In this document: positions 52,005 through 60,625 of the stretch, piece by piece
Layout: the number at the start of each line of letters is the position of its first letter
Position numbering within the stretch: the first letter of the stretch is position 1
Assembly (NCBI GenBank): GCA_020352215.1
Contig: CP070675.1
Location: 4,083,718-4,147,717 of the forward strand
Length of the DNA stretch: 64,000 nt
Direction: 5' to 3'
Source of the DNA: Phycisphaerales bacterium
GTDB lineage: Bacteria > Planctomycetota > Phycisphaerae > Sedimentisphaerales > Anaerobacaceae
Notes under the pieces: generated by a model
What the model was told of the DNA's origin: nothing
Databases searched by the model: none
What the model saw: only the letters and a program-made list of their open reading frames with translations
Program-made: the position numbers and the translations under genes

Positions 52005-52670
52005 TTGCGATTGCCCAAACCAGGGACCATCCAGGTTGTACCCTCGATTCTAAGCGCCGATTTCGCGAGGTTGGCCGACGAAATTGCCGTGATTGAGTCG
52101 GCCGGGGTGGCTATGGTGCACCTGGATGTTATGGACGGTCATTTCGTGCCGAACATCACGATCGGCCCGCCGGTAGTTGCTAAACTTCGCCAACACAGCA
52201 CGCTTGTCTTTGACAGTCACCTTATGATAAGTGATCCGGCCGAATATGCCGAGCATTTTGCTAAAGCCGGCGCCGACCACGTGACATTTCACATAGAAGC
52301 GGCCAACAAGCCTGAAGAGCTTATCGAAGAACTACACCGACTGGGCTGCAGTGCGGGGATTTGCCTGAACCCGGAGACACCTGTCAAGGCGATAGAGCCC
52401 GTTGCGTCGCTCTGTGATATGATTCTGGTGATGACCGTTCACCCCGGTTTTGGCGGGCAAGAATTCATGCCGGAGGCAGCAGAGAAGATTGCCCGGGTCA
52501 GAGAGATTGTGGGACCCGATGTTCGCATAGAGGTTGATGGCGGGATTGATCCTCAAACTACGCCAACAGTGGTACGCTACGGGGCCGATACGCTCGTAGC
52601 AGGTAACGCGATATTCGGAAAACCCGACCGTATTGCAGCGATAGAGGCCATTAGAGCGGCAGCGGGGTAA
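52005..52670 (+). CDS. rpe: Ribulose-phosphate 3-epimerase
   Basis: 222 residues if started at TTG 52005, about eleven bases after GAGGAG; the open frame begins at 51969 inside pgk and no other start fits better. Motifs: VVPSILSADFARLADEI, VHLDVMDGHFVPNITIGPPVV (quoted in part), MTVHPGFGGQEFMPEA and IEVDGGIDPQTTP. The zinc-bound His and the two Asp acid/base pairs are intact. Interconverts ribulose 5-phosphate and xylulose 5-phosphate in the pentose phosphate pathway. Confidence 0.95.
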   Translation: MRLPKPGTIQVVPSILSADFARLADEIAVIESAGVAMVHLDVMDGHFVPNITIGPPVVAKLRQHSTLVFDSHLMISDPAEYAEHFAKAGADHVTFHIEAANKPEELIEELHRLGCSAGICLNPETPVKAIEPVASLCDMILVMTVHPGFGGQEFMPEAAEKIARVREIVGPDVRIEVDGGIDPQTTPTVVRYGADTLVAGNAIFGKPDRIAAIEAIRAAAG

Positions 52671-52676
52671 TTTTTG

Positions 52677-52799
52677 TGGCGAAATCCGCCAATTTCTGCT
52701 AAAATCTTCGGCATTAATCCTAAGTCTGTGTGTTTGTCCAAAGACCCCGCGCAACACGCGGGGCTTAGCATAGGTGGCCCTTGCAAGATTGCAGGGCCG
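52677..52799 (+). other. Hairpins between rpe and accD
   Basis: Three hairpins: TGGCG-AAATC-CGCCA (52677-52691) just after rpe, with a weak T run and perhaps a terminator; CCCCGCG-CAACA-CGCGGGG (52745-52763), a perfect seven-bp stem; and CCC-T-TGCA-AGAT-TGCA-GGG (about 52781-52799). The last two lie in the accD leader. Confidence 0.5.
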
Positions 52800-52812
52800 A
52801 ACAGAACCTGTT

Positions 52813-53658
52813 ATGGGAAAACAAGCCAAATCTAAATGGAATGGCTTCTCGCTAAAGCCGCGTCGGGAGATGCCCGAAGGGCTATGGATGCGCTGCCCGG
52901 CCTGCGAGCATATGCTATACAAGCGCACCGTCGAGAAGAACCTGACCGTTTGCCCGGAATGCACACATCATTTTCGTATCGGAGCAGCCACTCGCATCAG
53001 CTATCTTGTCGATGACGGTTCCTTTCAGCAGATTTTGGAGGATTTGACAGCCAGTGACCCACTTGGATTTAAGTTCAGGGGGACAACATACAAACAGCGT
53101 ATCAAAGACGACGAAAAGAAATCCGGCTCCAAGGAAGCCATGCAGATCGGCAAGGCCTTTATTAAGGGAAGAGGTGTCGTTCTGGGTGTAATGGAACCCA
53201 ACTTCCTGATGGGTTCTATGGGCTATGTTGTCGGTGAGAAACTTTGTGCAGCTGTTGACAAGGCAATTGAAGAATCGCTACCTTTGGTCGTAGTCAGCTG
53301 CTCCGGCGGGGCCAGGATGCACGAGGGAGTGGTCTCACTGGGCCAGATGGCCAAGACCTCTGCCGCCTTGGCCAAGTTTGATGAGGCCCGTGGCCTTTTT
53401 ATTTCTGTCCTTACAGACCCCACTACGGGGGGAGTTACGGCGAGCTTTGCAATGCTGGGTGATATAACGATTGCAGAGCCCGGCGCGCTAATCGGCTTCG
53501 CAGGGCCTCGCACTATCGCTGAGACAATAAAGGTGGAATTGCCGGAAGGATTCCAGACGGCGGAGTTCATGCTGGAACACGGTTTCGTAGATATGATTGT
53601 GCACCGCAAAGACCTCCGCAGCGAAATCGCCCGCTTGATAGACTACTGTCAGAAGTAG
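52813..53658 (+). CDS. accD: Acetyl-CoA carboxylase carboxyltransferase beta subunit
   Basis: 281 residues from ATG 52813. N-terminal zinc ribbon CPAC-x19-CPEC; then the carboxyltransferase fold: GRGVVLGVMEPNFLMGSMG, VSCSGGARMHEGVVSLGQM, LTDPTTGGVTASFAMLGDI and IGFAGPRTIAETIKVELPEGFQTAEF in part. Works with AccA, BirA-loaded AccB and AccC to make malonyl-CoA for fatty acids; those genes are not in the window. Ribosome site is weak. Confidence 0.96.
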   Translation: MGKQAKSKWNGFSLKPRREMPEGLWMRCPACEHMLYKRTVEKNLTVCPECTHHFRIGAATRISYLVDDGSFQQILEDLTASDPLGFKFRGTTYKQRIKDDEKKSGSKEAMQIGKAFIKGRGVVLGVMEPNFLMGSMGYVVGEKLCAAVDKAIEESLPLVVVSCSGGARMHEGVVSLGQMAKTSAALAKFDEARGLFISVLTDPTTGGVTASFAMLGDITIAEPGALIGFAGPRTIAETIKVELPEGFQTAEFMLEHGFVDMIVHRKDLRSEIARLIDYCQK

Positions 53659-53817
53659 TCTTTGCCTCCCAGATTATCATAAGACCAGCCATAGGAGCGC
53701 CCTGCCATAATGTGGAAAGTCCGGACAAGTTCGAATCGTAGCAGATGTCACAAATGGGCCTTTCACTTCTGATGGCAAGTCCGTATAATCGGCACCTGGA
53801 AGCTGCTGGAGTTGAAT

Positions 53818-54864
53818 ATGGGCTATTTTCGTGAAAATGTGGAGAAAGCAGAAGGTTACGAGCCGGGCTTTCAGCCAAAGCAAGCAGATGTGGTGAAGCT
53901 AAACACTAACGAAAACCCTTATCCGCCTTCTCCGAAGGCAATGAGGATCTTGGCTGAGATAGGGCCTGAGCAGCTTCGGCGATATCCTGATCCGATTGGA
54001 GACGCATTCCGGCGGGCCGCGGCGAAGGTGAACGGCGTACAACCCGACTGCATCATGTGCTGCAACGGTGGGGATGACCTTCTGGCGATAGCCTTTAAGG
54101 CGTTCTGCGATGAGAGTCGTCCGGTGGCATATCCGGTGCCGACATATTCGCTCTATCCGGTATTAGCAAACCTGCAGAATTGCAGCGTCATCGAGATTCC
54201 ATTTGACGATGAGTTCAATCTGCCGGCAAGGCTGGCCGGCACAGATGTAGCACTGACCATTGTCTGCAACCCCAACGCGCCGAGTGGCACTTTTGTGAGC
54301 ATCAGTGAGCTGGCCTCATTAGCTGATGAATTGACCGGCGTATTGTTAGTTGATGAGGCCTACGTAGATTTTGCCGAAGACAACTGCACGGCGTTGGTGA
54401 ATGATTTCAACAACTTGATTGTACTTAGGTCGATGAGTAAGGGATACTCTCTTGCGGGAATACGGTTCGGCTACGCAATCGCCCAGCCGGATCTCATTGC
54501 GGGGCTCATGAAGGTAAAGGATTCGTACAACGTCGATGCGGTTGCAATTGCCGCAGCGACAGCCGCCATAGAAGATCAGCAGTATTTCAGAGCAAATGTA
54601 GAAAAGGTGAAGGTAGGTCGTAGAGAACTTGGTGAACAACTTCGGCAGCTGGGCTTCGAGGTCGCGGATAGCGCGGCGAATTTTGTACTGGCGGGATGCG
54701 GAAACTGCAAGGCCGGTGAAATCTATGATAAATTGGTGCAGCGTAACATCTTTGTCAGGTATTTTGACCTGCCGGGACTACGTGATAAGTTGAGAATTAC
54801 GGTCGGCACGGAAGAGCAGAACCGCAAACTACTCTCTGCTCTGAAAGCGATCCTATCTGAATGA
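53818..54864 (+). CDS. hisC: Histidinol-phosphate aminotransferase
   Basis: 348 residues from ATG 53818 (CTGGAG upstream; a TTG at 53812 is also in frame). Substrate strand KLNTNENPYPPSPKAM, GGDDLLAIAFKAF, CNPNAPSGTFV and the PLP Lys in LRSMSKGYSLAGIRFGYAI. A candidate -10, TATAAT at 53784-53789, stands 29 bases before the ATG with only a poor -35. First gene of a group that continues with hisB, ispF, cysS and ruvCAB. Confidence 0.94.
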   Translation: MGYFRENVEKAEGYEPGFQPKQADVVKLNTNENPYPPSPKAMRILAEIGPEQLRRYPDPIGDAFRRAAAKVNGVQPDCIMCCNGGDDLLAIAFKAFCDESRPVAYPVPTYSLYPVLANLQNCSVIEIPFDDEFNLPARLAGTDVALTIVCNPNAPSGTFVSISELASLADELTGVLLVDEAYVDFAEDNCTALVNDFNNLIVLRSMSKGYSLAGIRFGYAIAQPDLIAGLMKVKDSYNVDAVAIAAATAAIEDQQYFRANVEKVKVGRRELGEQLRQLGFEVADSAANFVLAGCGNCKAGEIYDKLVQRNIFVRYFDLPGLRDKLRITVGTEEQNRKLLSALKAILSE

Positions 54865-54874
54865 GGATGCCTGT

Positions 54875-55459
54875 ATGGAAGGAAGAACCGCCAAAATTCA
54901 CCGACAAACAAAGGAGACCGATATCGCCTGCGAGCTCAATCTGGATGGCCTGGGCAAGTATGAAATAGATACCGGCATCGGATTCCTGGACCATATGCTT
55001 ACCCACCTGAGCAAGCACGGCAAGATTGATCTAACAGTCAGGGCAGAAGGCGATCTGAATGTCGATGCACACCATACCGTCGAGGATATCGCGATATGCC
55101 TCGGCGAATGTCTGCTCGAAGCTCTGGGTGATAAGAGAGGAATTGCCAGATACGGGCACAGTTCGGTACCGATGGAAGATGCGCTTGCCAATGTCTCTGT
55201 CGATTTGTCTGGTCGCCCGAATTGTGTGTATAACGCCGAATATCGAACCGACAAGATCGGTGATTTCGACGTCGAGTGTTTGGAGGAGATGTTGCGCAGC
55301 TTCGCGAACACGGGCAAACTCAATCTGCACGTCAACGTACCCTATGGCACGAATGGCCATCACATAGCCGAGGCGATCTTCAAGGGACTCGGCAAAGCTC
55401 TTGCGCAGGCTGTTAAGATTGTGGGCGCGGATATTCCCAGTACAAAGGGGCAGTTGTGA
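54875..55459 (+). CDS. hisB: Imidazoleglycerol-phosphate dehydratase
   Basis: 194 residues, single-function form. Two metal-binding repeats are visible: DTGIGFLDHMLTHLSKHG with NVDAHHTVEDIAICLGE, and later NVPYGTNGHHIAEAIFKGLGKAL. It catalyses step six of histidine synthesis. Starts ten bases after hisC and ends with a four-base overlap with ispF, so it is part of the same unit. Confidence 0.96.
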   Translation: MEGRTAKIHRQTKETDIACELNLDGLGKYEIDTGIGFLDHMLTHLSKHGKIDLTVRAEGDLNVDAHHTVEDIAICLGECLLEALGDKRGIARYGHSSVPMEDALANVSVDLSGRPNCVYNAEYRTDKIGDFDVECLEEMLRSFANTGKLNLHVNVPYGTNGHHIAEAIFKGLGKALAQAVKIVGADIPSTKGQL

Positions 55460-55968
55460 TCGAGGAATCGAAGGCTGAGTATCGAACGGGAATTGGCACC
55501 GATATCCACAGTATGGTTGCCGACAGGAAGCTGATGCTGGGCGGAGTCTATGTGCCATATCCGACCGGCCTTGCGGGCCACAGTGATGGTGATGTGGCTC
55601 TACATGCAGTCATCGATGCCCTGCTCGGGGCAACCGGTATGGGCGATATCGGGGCGCTCTTTCCCGACACCGACCCGGAGTGGAAAGATGCCGACAGCAA
55701 GGAGTTGCTGTTTGTTGTTAAGGAGAAACTTGAAGAAAAACGTTGGGAAGTCGTCAATATCGATTTGATAATACATGCCGAGCAACCAAGACTTGAACCG
55801 GTCAAAGGGCAGATAAAAAGGTGCATCGCAGGCCTGCTGGGAATGGATTTCACGGCTGTTAATGTCAAGGCGAAGACCAACGAGGGTTTCGGTGATGTGG
55901 GGGCTGGCGAGGCAATTGCCGCCACGGCGATCGCGCTTCTGAGAATGAAGCGAAGAAGAGGCCTGTAG
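55456..55968 (+). CDS. ispF: 2-C-methyl-D-erythritol 2,4-cyclodiphosphate synthase
   Basis: 170 residues starting at GTG 55456, overlapping hisB by four bases. Motifs: GIGTDIHSM (metal Asp/His), GLAGHSDGDVALHAVIDALLGA in part, GDIGALFPDTDPEW, and NVKAKTNEGFGDVGAGEAIAA at the C-terminus. It is the fifth step of the non-mevalonate isoprenoid pathway. ispD is not adjacent. Confidence 0.96.
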   Translation: MIEESKAEYRTGIGTDIHSMVADRKLMLGGVYVPYPTGLAGHSDGDVALHAVIDALLGATGMGDIGALFPDTDPEWKDADSKELLFVVKEKLEEKRWEVVNIDLIIHAEQPRLEPVKGQIKRCIAGLLGMDFTAVNVKAKTNEGFGDVGAGEAIAATAIALLRMKRRRGL

Positions 55969-56005
55969 GATAGATCCGAAAAGCAGATCTGTAGAGGAAG
56001 AGCAT

Positions 56006-57484
56006 ATGGGATTGAAGCTTTACAATAGCCTGACACGAAGGAAGGAAGATTTCGAGCCGTTAGAGGAAGGCAAGGTTGGCATATACGTTTGTGGGCCGAC
56101 TGTCTACGGGCACGCTCATTTGGGGCACGCCAAGAGCTACGTGAGTTTTGATGTTCTGGTTCGATACCTGCGTTACCTCGGCTACAATGTCACTTACGTG
56201 CAGAACATAACCGATGTGGGGCATTTGACCGATGACGCAGACCAGGGTGAGGATAAGATCGGCGAGGCAGCAAAGAAAGAGAAAAAGCATCCCATGGCGC
56301 TGGCAGAGTCCTATACCTGCAGCTACTTTGATGACATGGACAAACTCAACTGTCTCAGACCGGACATCAGCCCGCGCGCCAGCGGCCACATAGTCGAGCA
56401 GATAGGGCTGGTGAAGACCCTTTTGGAAAAGGGTTACGCGTACGAGGTGCAGGGCTCGGTTTACTTCGACGTCTCGAAGTTCGAAGACTACGGGAAACTG
56501 TCAGGCAGAAACACCGACGAGATGCTGGCGGGTGCCCGCGTCGAAGTCTCGGCGGACAAGGAGAATCCTGTCGACTTCGCCCTTTGGAAGAGGGCTGAGC
56601 CGAACCACATCATGCAATGGCCCAGCCCCTGGGGCATGGGTTTTCCCGGCTGGCACCTGGAATGCTCTGTAATGAGTATGAAGTATCTCGGCAAGACTAT
56701 CGACATTCACGGGGGTGGCCTCGAAAACAAGTTCCCACATCACGAATGCGAAATCGCTCAATCGGAGGCTGCCAACGATGCACAGTTCGTTCGGTATTGG
56801 TTGCATAACAACATGGTGACAGTAGATAGCCAAAAGATGGGCAAGAGCTTGAACAACTTCATCACTCTAAAGCAGGCCTTTTCAGGATCTCACGAACGAC
56901 TTACCAGGAGCTATGACCCTTTGGCTGTCAGGCAGCTGATATTGAACAGCCACTACCGAAGCCCGTTGGACTTCTCGGACGCCGCCCTTTTCGCTGGGCA
57001 GAGTGGCTACGGGAGGATCACTGAGACGGTCAAGGCCATACGAAAGCGAGTGGATGCTGCCGCCGAAGGAGAGCTCGATAACGAAGTTGCGGATCAGCTC
57101 GCGCAGTTGAAAGACAAGTTCGAGGCAGCGATGGATGACGACTTGAATACCTCTGTTGCGCTGTCGGTTGTTTTTGAACTCGTTCGTCTGGCGAACAAGC
57201 TGCTTGAGGATAACAGCGCGACCTCGACGACCCTCGAAGCTGTTGATGATTTGTTCGGTGCATTGGGCGGTGACGTCTTGGGTATTGTGAGAGACGAGTA
57301 TCCGCAGGTCAGTGCCGCAGATGATGCGCGTGTCGATAACGTTGTTAAGATCGTGATCGGTGAACGCAGCGCGGCGCGCGAGCAGAAGGACTTTGCAAGA
57401 GCCGATGAGCTTCGCAAGCAGTTGGAGAGTTGTGGTATCATTTTGGAAGACAAGCCGGATGGGACCCAGTGGAGATGGAAATGA
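56006..57484 (+). CDS. cysS: Cysteinyl-tRNA synthetase
   Basis: 492 residues. Zinc Cys in YVCGPTVYGHAHLGHAKSY, which also contains the HIGH-type HLGH; WHLECS for zinc and substrate; KMGKSLNN replaces KMSKS, with Gly for Ser, a conservative variant in the class I signature. C-terminal anticodon-binding helices include AREQKDFARADELRKQLES. GAGG precedes the ATG. The stop overlaps the ruvC start by four bases. Confidence 0.96.
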   Translation: MGLKLYNSLTRRKEDFEPLEEGKVGIYVCGPTVYGHAHLGHAKSYVSFDVLVRYLRYLGYNVTYVQNITDVGHLTDDADQGEDKIGEAAKKEKKHPMALAESYTCSYFDDMDKLNCLRPDISPRASGHIVEQIGLVKTLLEKGYAYEVQGSVYFDVSKFEDYGKLSGRNTDEMLAGARVEVSADKENPVDFALWKRAEPNHIMQWPSPWGMGFPGWHLECSVMSMKYLGKTIDIHGGGLENKFPHHECEIAQSEAANDAQFVRYWLHNNMVTVDSQKMGKSLNNFITLKQAFSGSHERLTRSYDPLAVRQLILNSHYRSPLDFSDAALFAGQSGYGRITETVKAIRKRVDAAAEGELDNEVADQLAQLKDKFEAAMDDDLNTSVALSVVFELVRLANKLLEDNSATSTTLEAVDDLFGALGGDVLGIVRDEYPQVSAADDARVDNVVKIVIGERSAAREQKDFARADELRKQLESCGIILEDKPDGTQWRWK

Positions 57485-57966
57485 GGATCCTTGGCATAGA
57501 TCCAGGTCTGCAGGTTTGCGGGTATGCCTGTTTGGACACGAGCCGTGAACAGAATAGGCTGATTGAGGCGGGAGTTATGAGGACACCCGCCGGCCTGCCG
57601 ATAGAGGCTAGGCTCAACCAGATTGCCGAGGACACCGAGTCGTTGTTGCGAACCTTCAAGCCTGACGTAGTAGCCGTAGAGGAATTGTATTCGCACTACG
57701 CGCATCCTAAAACGGCGATTATGATGGGACATGCGAGAGGTGTTATTCTGCAGAAGTGTGCTCAGGAGGCAGTTGAGGTCAGGAGTTTCAGTGCAACCAG
57801 AATAAAGAAGTCCCTCACCGGTAACGGCCGGGCATCCAAGGAACAGGTCCAGCGGACAATCCAGACGCTCTTGTCCCTGCCAATGCTTCCCGAACCCAAC
57901 GACGTCGCCGATGCTATGGCGGCGGCCACATGCTGCGCGAACTCGATGAACAGCATAGTGGTTTGA
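57481..57966 (+). CDS. ruvC: Holliday junction resolvase RuvC
   Basis: 161 residues from ATG 57481 (ATGA with the cysS stop). Catalytic carboxylates: Asp7 in MRILGIDPGLQVCGYA, Glu in VAVEELYSHYAHPKTAI and Asp in NDVADAMAAATCC. Cuts Holliday junctions as a dimer, with RuvA and RuvB encoded next. Length and motifs are normal. Confidence 0.95.
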   Translation: MRILGIDPGLQVCGYACLDTSREQNRLIEAGVMRTPAGLPIEARLNQIAEDTESLLRTFKPDVVAVEELYSHYAHPKTAIMMGHARGVILQKCAQEAVEVRSFSATRIKKSLTGNGRASKEQVQRTIQTLLSLPMLPEPNDVADAMAAATCCANSMNSIVV

Positions 57967-58023
57967 AAAGGCAGCAATTGATATGCGCGACGAGTTTGGC
58001 CGACAGGCCGTAGACAATTGCCA

Positions 58024-58653
58024 ATGATAGCAAGGGTAGAAGGAAAACTGATTACGCTCGAAGCCGAAGCCTGCCTGATTCAGGTCGGGCCGATCGGATA
58101 CGAGGTGATGTTGCCAAGCTACTGTGTCAGCGCTCTGGCCGACAAGGTGGGCTCTGATGTGGCCCTTTGTACGTTGGAGTACTACGAAGGCACCCTGGGC
58201 GGCGGCAACCTTATACCGAGGATAGTCGGCTTCTTGAATGCGGGCGAAAGGGATTTTTTCGTCAAATTCATCACTGTCAAAGGAATGGGAATAAAGAAGG
58301 GATTGCGCTCACTGAGCATCCCCATCGCCGACATAGCGACGGCCATTGAAAATGGCGATGAGAAAATGCTCATGTCACTGCCCGCGGTAGGAAGAAGGAT
58401 GGCTCAGCAGATTGTCGCTGAGCTAAGGGGCAAGTTGCAGACCTTCGCGTTGGGAGCTGAAGCGGCCAGGCCTGCGCAGGTCAGATTCAAGCCGTTCCAG
58501 GCTGAGGCTCTGGAGATCCTTATCGCCTGGGGTGAGAAGAGAAGTGAGGCCATGGAGCTGATCGAACTCACCTGCCAGAAGCACCCTGATGTTGATTCCG
58601 CCGAAGCTCTCGTTCCTTTGGTGTATAGGCTAAGACAGGGAATCGAAGTTTGA
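58024..58653 (+). CDS. ruvA: Holliday junction DNA helicase subunit RuvA
   Basis: 209 residues from ATG 58024 (TTG at 58018 is also in frame). OB-fold start MIARVEGKLITLEAEACLIQ, then two helix-hairpin-helix motifs: VKGMGIKKGLRSL and LPAVGRRMAQQIVAELRGKL. The C-terminal domain that binds RuvB is from about 160 (FKPFQAEALEILIAWGE). Forms tetramers on Holliday junctions. Confidence 0.94.
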   Translation: MIARVEGKLITLEAEACLIQVGPIGYEVMLPSYCVSALADKVGSDVALCTLEYYEGTLGGGNLIPRIVGFLNAGERDFFVKFITVKGMGIKKGLRSLSIPIADIATAIENGDEKMLMSLPAVGRRMAQQIVAELRGKLQTFALGAEAARPAQVRFKPFQAEALEILIAWGEKRSEAMELIELTCQKHPDVDSAEALVPLVYRLRQGIEV

Positions 58654-58708
58654 GGTCAGTGATCCGTTTCGGTTGCGGTTTACATCGCGGCAGATTGCGA
58701 GTTGTGCT

Positions 58709-59761
58709 GTGACAATAGGAAGAACAATTAGTGGGCAGTCACTCAGTCCGGCCGAGGAGAGTTTCAATATCTCACTTCGCCCGAAGAGTCTGAACGAGTG
58801 TATTGGCCAGCAGAACGTTCGGGAAAAGCTTGCGATCGCGATCGAAGCAGCCCAACACAGGTCTGAGCCGCTGGAGCACATTCTATTCTATGGTCCGCCA
58901 GGGCTTGGCAAGACAACGTTGGCCCATGTCGTGGCAAATGAGATGGGGGCGACGATACGCTGCTCATCGGGGCCAGCATTGGCAAAAGCCGGCGACGTAA
59001 TGGGTCTATTGAGCAATGTCAACACCGGCGATGTACTGTTCATTGATGAGGTTCACCGGCTTAGTACGCCGGTCGAGGAGTTCATCTATCCGGCTATGGA
59101 GGACTTCAAGGTTGACTATACCGTCGATAGTGGCTTGCACGCGAAGACGATAAACTTCCCACTGAGGCGGTTCACCTTGGTTGGCGCTACGACGCGGGCC
59201 GGCCTGCTGAGTGCTCCCCTCCGCAGCCGATTTGGGATGCTCTATCATCTGGAATTCTACAGCACGGAAGAGTTGACAGAAATCCTGAACAGATCGGCCC
59301 AGCTATTGAGCTTACAGTGTCAAGATGGAACACTGGAATTGATTGCGGCCTGTTCTCGCGGGACACCTCGTGTAGCCAATAGGCTGCTAAAACGCGTGCG
59401 AGACTACGCCCAAGTCAAAGGCTCTGGAGTACTCGAGGCGGGCGTCGTCGAGAACGCGCTGAAGATGGAGCAGATCGATCGCTTGGGTTTGGACGAGTTG
59501 GACAGAGCCTTTCTGCGGGCTTTGGTCAATGTCTACGACGGGGGGCCCGCCGGTATTGAAGCCATCGCTGCTACGCTTGGCGAAGAAAGAGACACTCTCG
59601 AAGATGTGGTTGAACCATATCTTCTGCAAATAGGCTTTCTGCGCCGGACCAAGCGAGGACGAGAGGTCACACAACAGGCTTGCCGGCATCTCGGGATGAA
59701 GCTGCGCAGGAAGAGAAGTGCCGATAGTCAGCCGAACCTCTTCGAGCGGGATGTTCCATAA
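58709..59761 (+). CDS. ruvB: Holliday junction branch migration ATPase RuvB
   Basis: 350 residues from GTG 58709, which leaves a typical RuvB N-terminus (TIGRTISGQ then FNISLRPKSLNECIGQQ); a TTG at 58673 would add twelve residues. Walker A is GPPGLGKTTLAHV, Walker B DVLFIDEVHRL, sensor 1 LVGATTRAGLLSAPLRSRFG. C-terminal winged helix: GRLRRTKRGREV-like residues (FLRRTKRGREVTQ). Third gene of the ruvCAB group. Confidence 0.95.
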   Translation: MTIGRTISGQSLSPAEESFNISLRPKSLNECIGQQNVREKLAIAIEAAQHRSEPLEHILFYGPPGLGKTTLAHVVANEMGATIRCSSGPALAKAGDVMGLLSNVNTGDVLFIDEVHRLSTPVEEFIYPAMEDFKVDYTVDSGLHAKTINFPLRRFTLVGATTRAGLLSAPLRSRFGMLYHLEFYSTEELTEILNRSAQLLSLQCQDGTLELIAACSRGTPRVANRLLKRVRDYAQVKGSGVLEAGVVENALKMEQIDRLGLDELDRAFLRALVNVYDGGPAGIEAIAATLGEERDTLEDVVEPYLLQIGFLRRTKRGREVTQQACRHLGMKLRRKRSADSQPNLFERDVP

Positions 59762-59826
59762 GGTAGATCACCGCTGAGAGCCCGGCCGGATCGTCCCCGA
59801 GTATACGATGCGTCCTCCGCGACAGC

Positions 59827-60576
59827 TCAGTTTTCAAGAACGTGCTTTGCCATTTTAGGCAAGTGACCGAGAATCTCGGTGAAATGATAGACCAAGACCC
59901 GCTCGATCTCATTCAGCGTTTCTTCCTGGGAATCGGCGATCGACCTCAGACTGGCCAAGCAGGTCGCAGCTTCTTTGGTCAGCCTGATTTTGTCCTGCAG
60001 ACTTCCTTCGCAATTTCTGCAAATCATGCCGTTTGACGCACTACTAAAATAGACTTCCGGCCAGTCTGCTGAGAAGGCGCTCCTGCAACTCACACAGCTG
60101 GAAAAGACCGGCCGCAACCCAACCTCCTTGAGCAGCGCCAGTTGAAACAGTATCAGCAGCGCCAACATGTTGCCCCGCCCCCTGTTCGCTTCGTATTGGG
60201 TGTCGGCGTCTCGCAGAAACTGCAGGAAGCTGTCGAACAGTTCCCGATGAGGGTCGCGATCATTTGTCAGCTTGTTCAGTAGTTCGGCGGCCAAGAGGCA
60301 GCAGTTGAGAGTGAACAAATCCCTGGACAGGGTGCCGAAGTCCGGCTGTTGTTCGAATTCCGTAAGGGTGGCGAGTTTTTCTTTCGTCGAGTCAGAGAAT
60401 ACGATGTTGCCTAACGAGAGCATTTCTATTGGGCCGTCAAATGCCGACTTTGCTCTTTTCGAGCCTTTTGCAATTGCGCCGACCTTGCCTGCATCTCTGG
60501 TAAAAAACGTCACTACCTGGGATGTCTCGGAATAATCGACCGCCCGTATACAAATAGCTACGTCTTTGTTCAACAT
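59827..60576 (-). CDS. recO: DNA repair protein RecO
   Basis: 249 residues from ATG 60576 (MLNKDVAICIRAVDYSETSQ); the frame continues to 60645 without support. N-terminal OB-fold (VVTFFTRDAGKVGAIAKGSK), middle helical region LLAAELLNKLT, and a zinc finger with Cys pairs CVSC and CRNC at about 175-205. RecO works with RecR and RecF in loading RecA on SSB-coated DNA. Convergent with ruvB; upstream of it the corC-like gene ends at 60626. Confidence 0.92.
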   Translation of the reverse strand: MLNKDVAICIRAVDYSETSQVVTFFTRDAGKVGAIAKGSKRAKSAFDGPIEMLSLGNIVFSDSTKEKLATLTEFEQQPDFGTLSRDLFTLNCCLLAAELLNKLTNDRDPHRELFDSFLQFLRDADTQYEANRGRGNMLALLILFQLALLKEVGLRPVFSSCVSCRSAFSADWPEVYFSSASNGMICRNCEGSLQDKIRLTKEAATCLASLRSIADSQEETLNEIERVLVYHFTEILGHLPKMAKHVLEN

Positions 60577-60625
60577 GCTGGGCATATCGCGGTTCGCGAT
60601 TGGCAGTCTATGTTTACTTTGTCGC

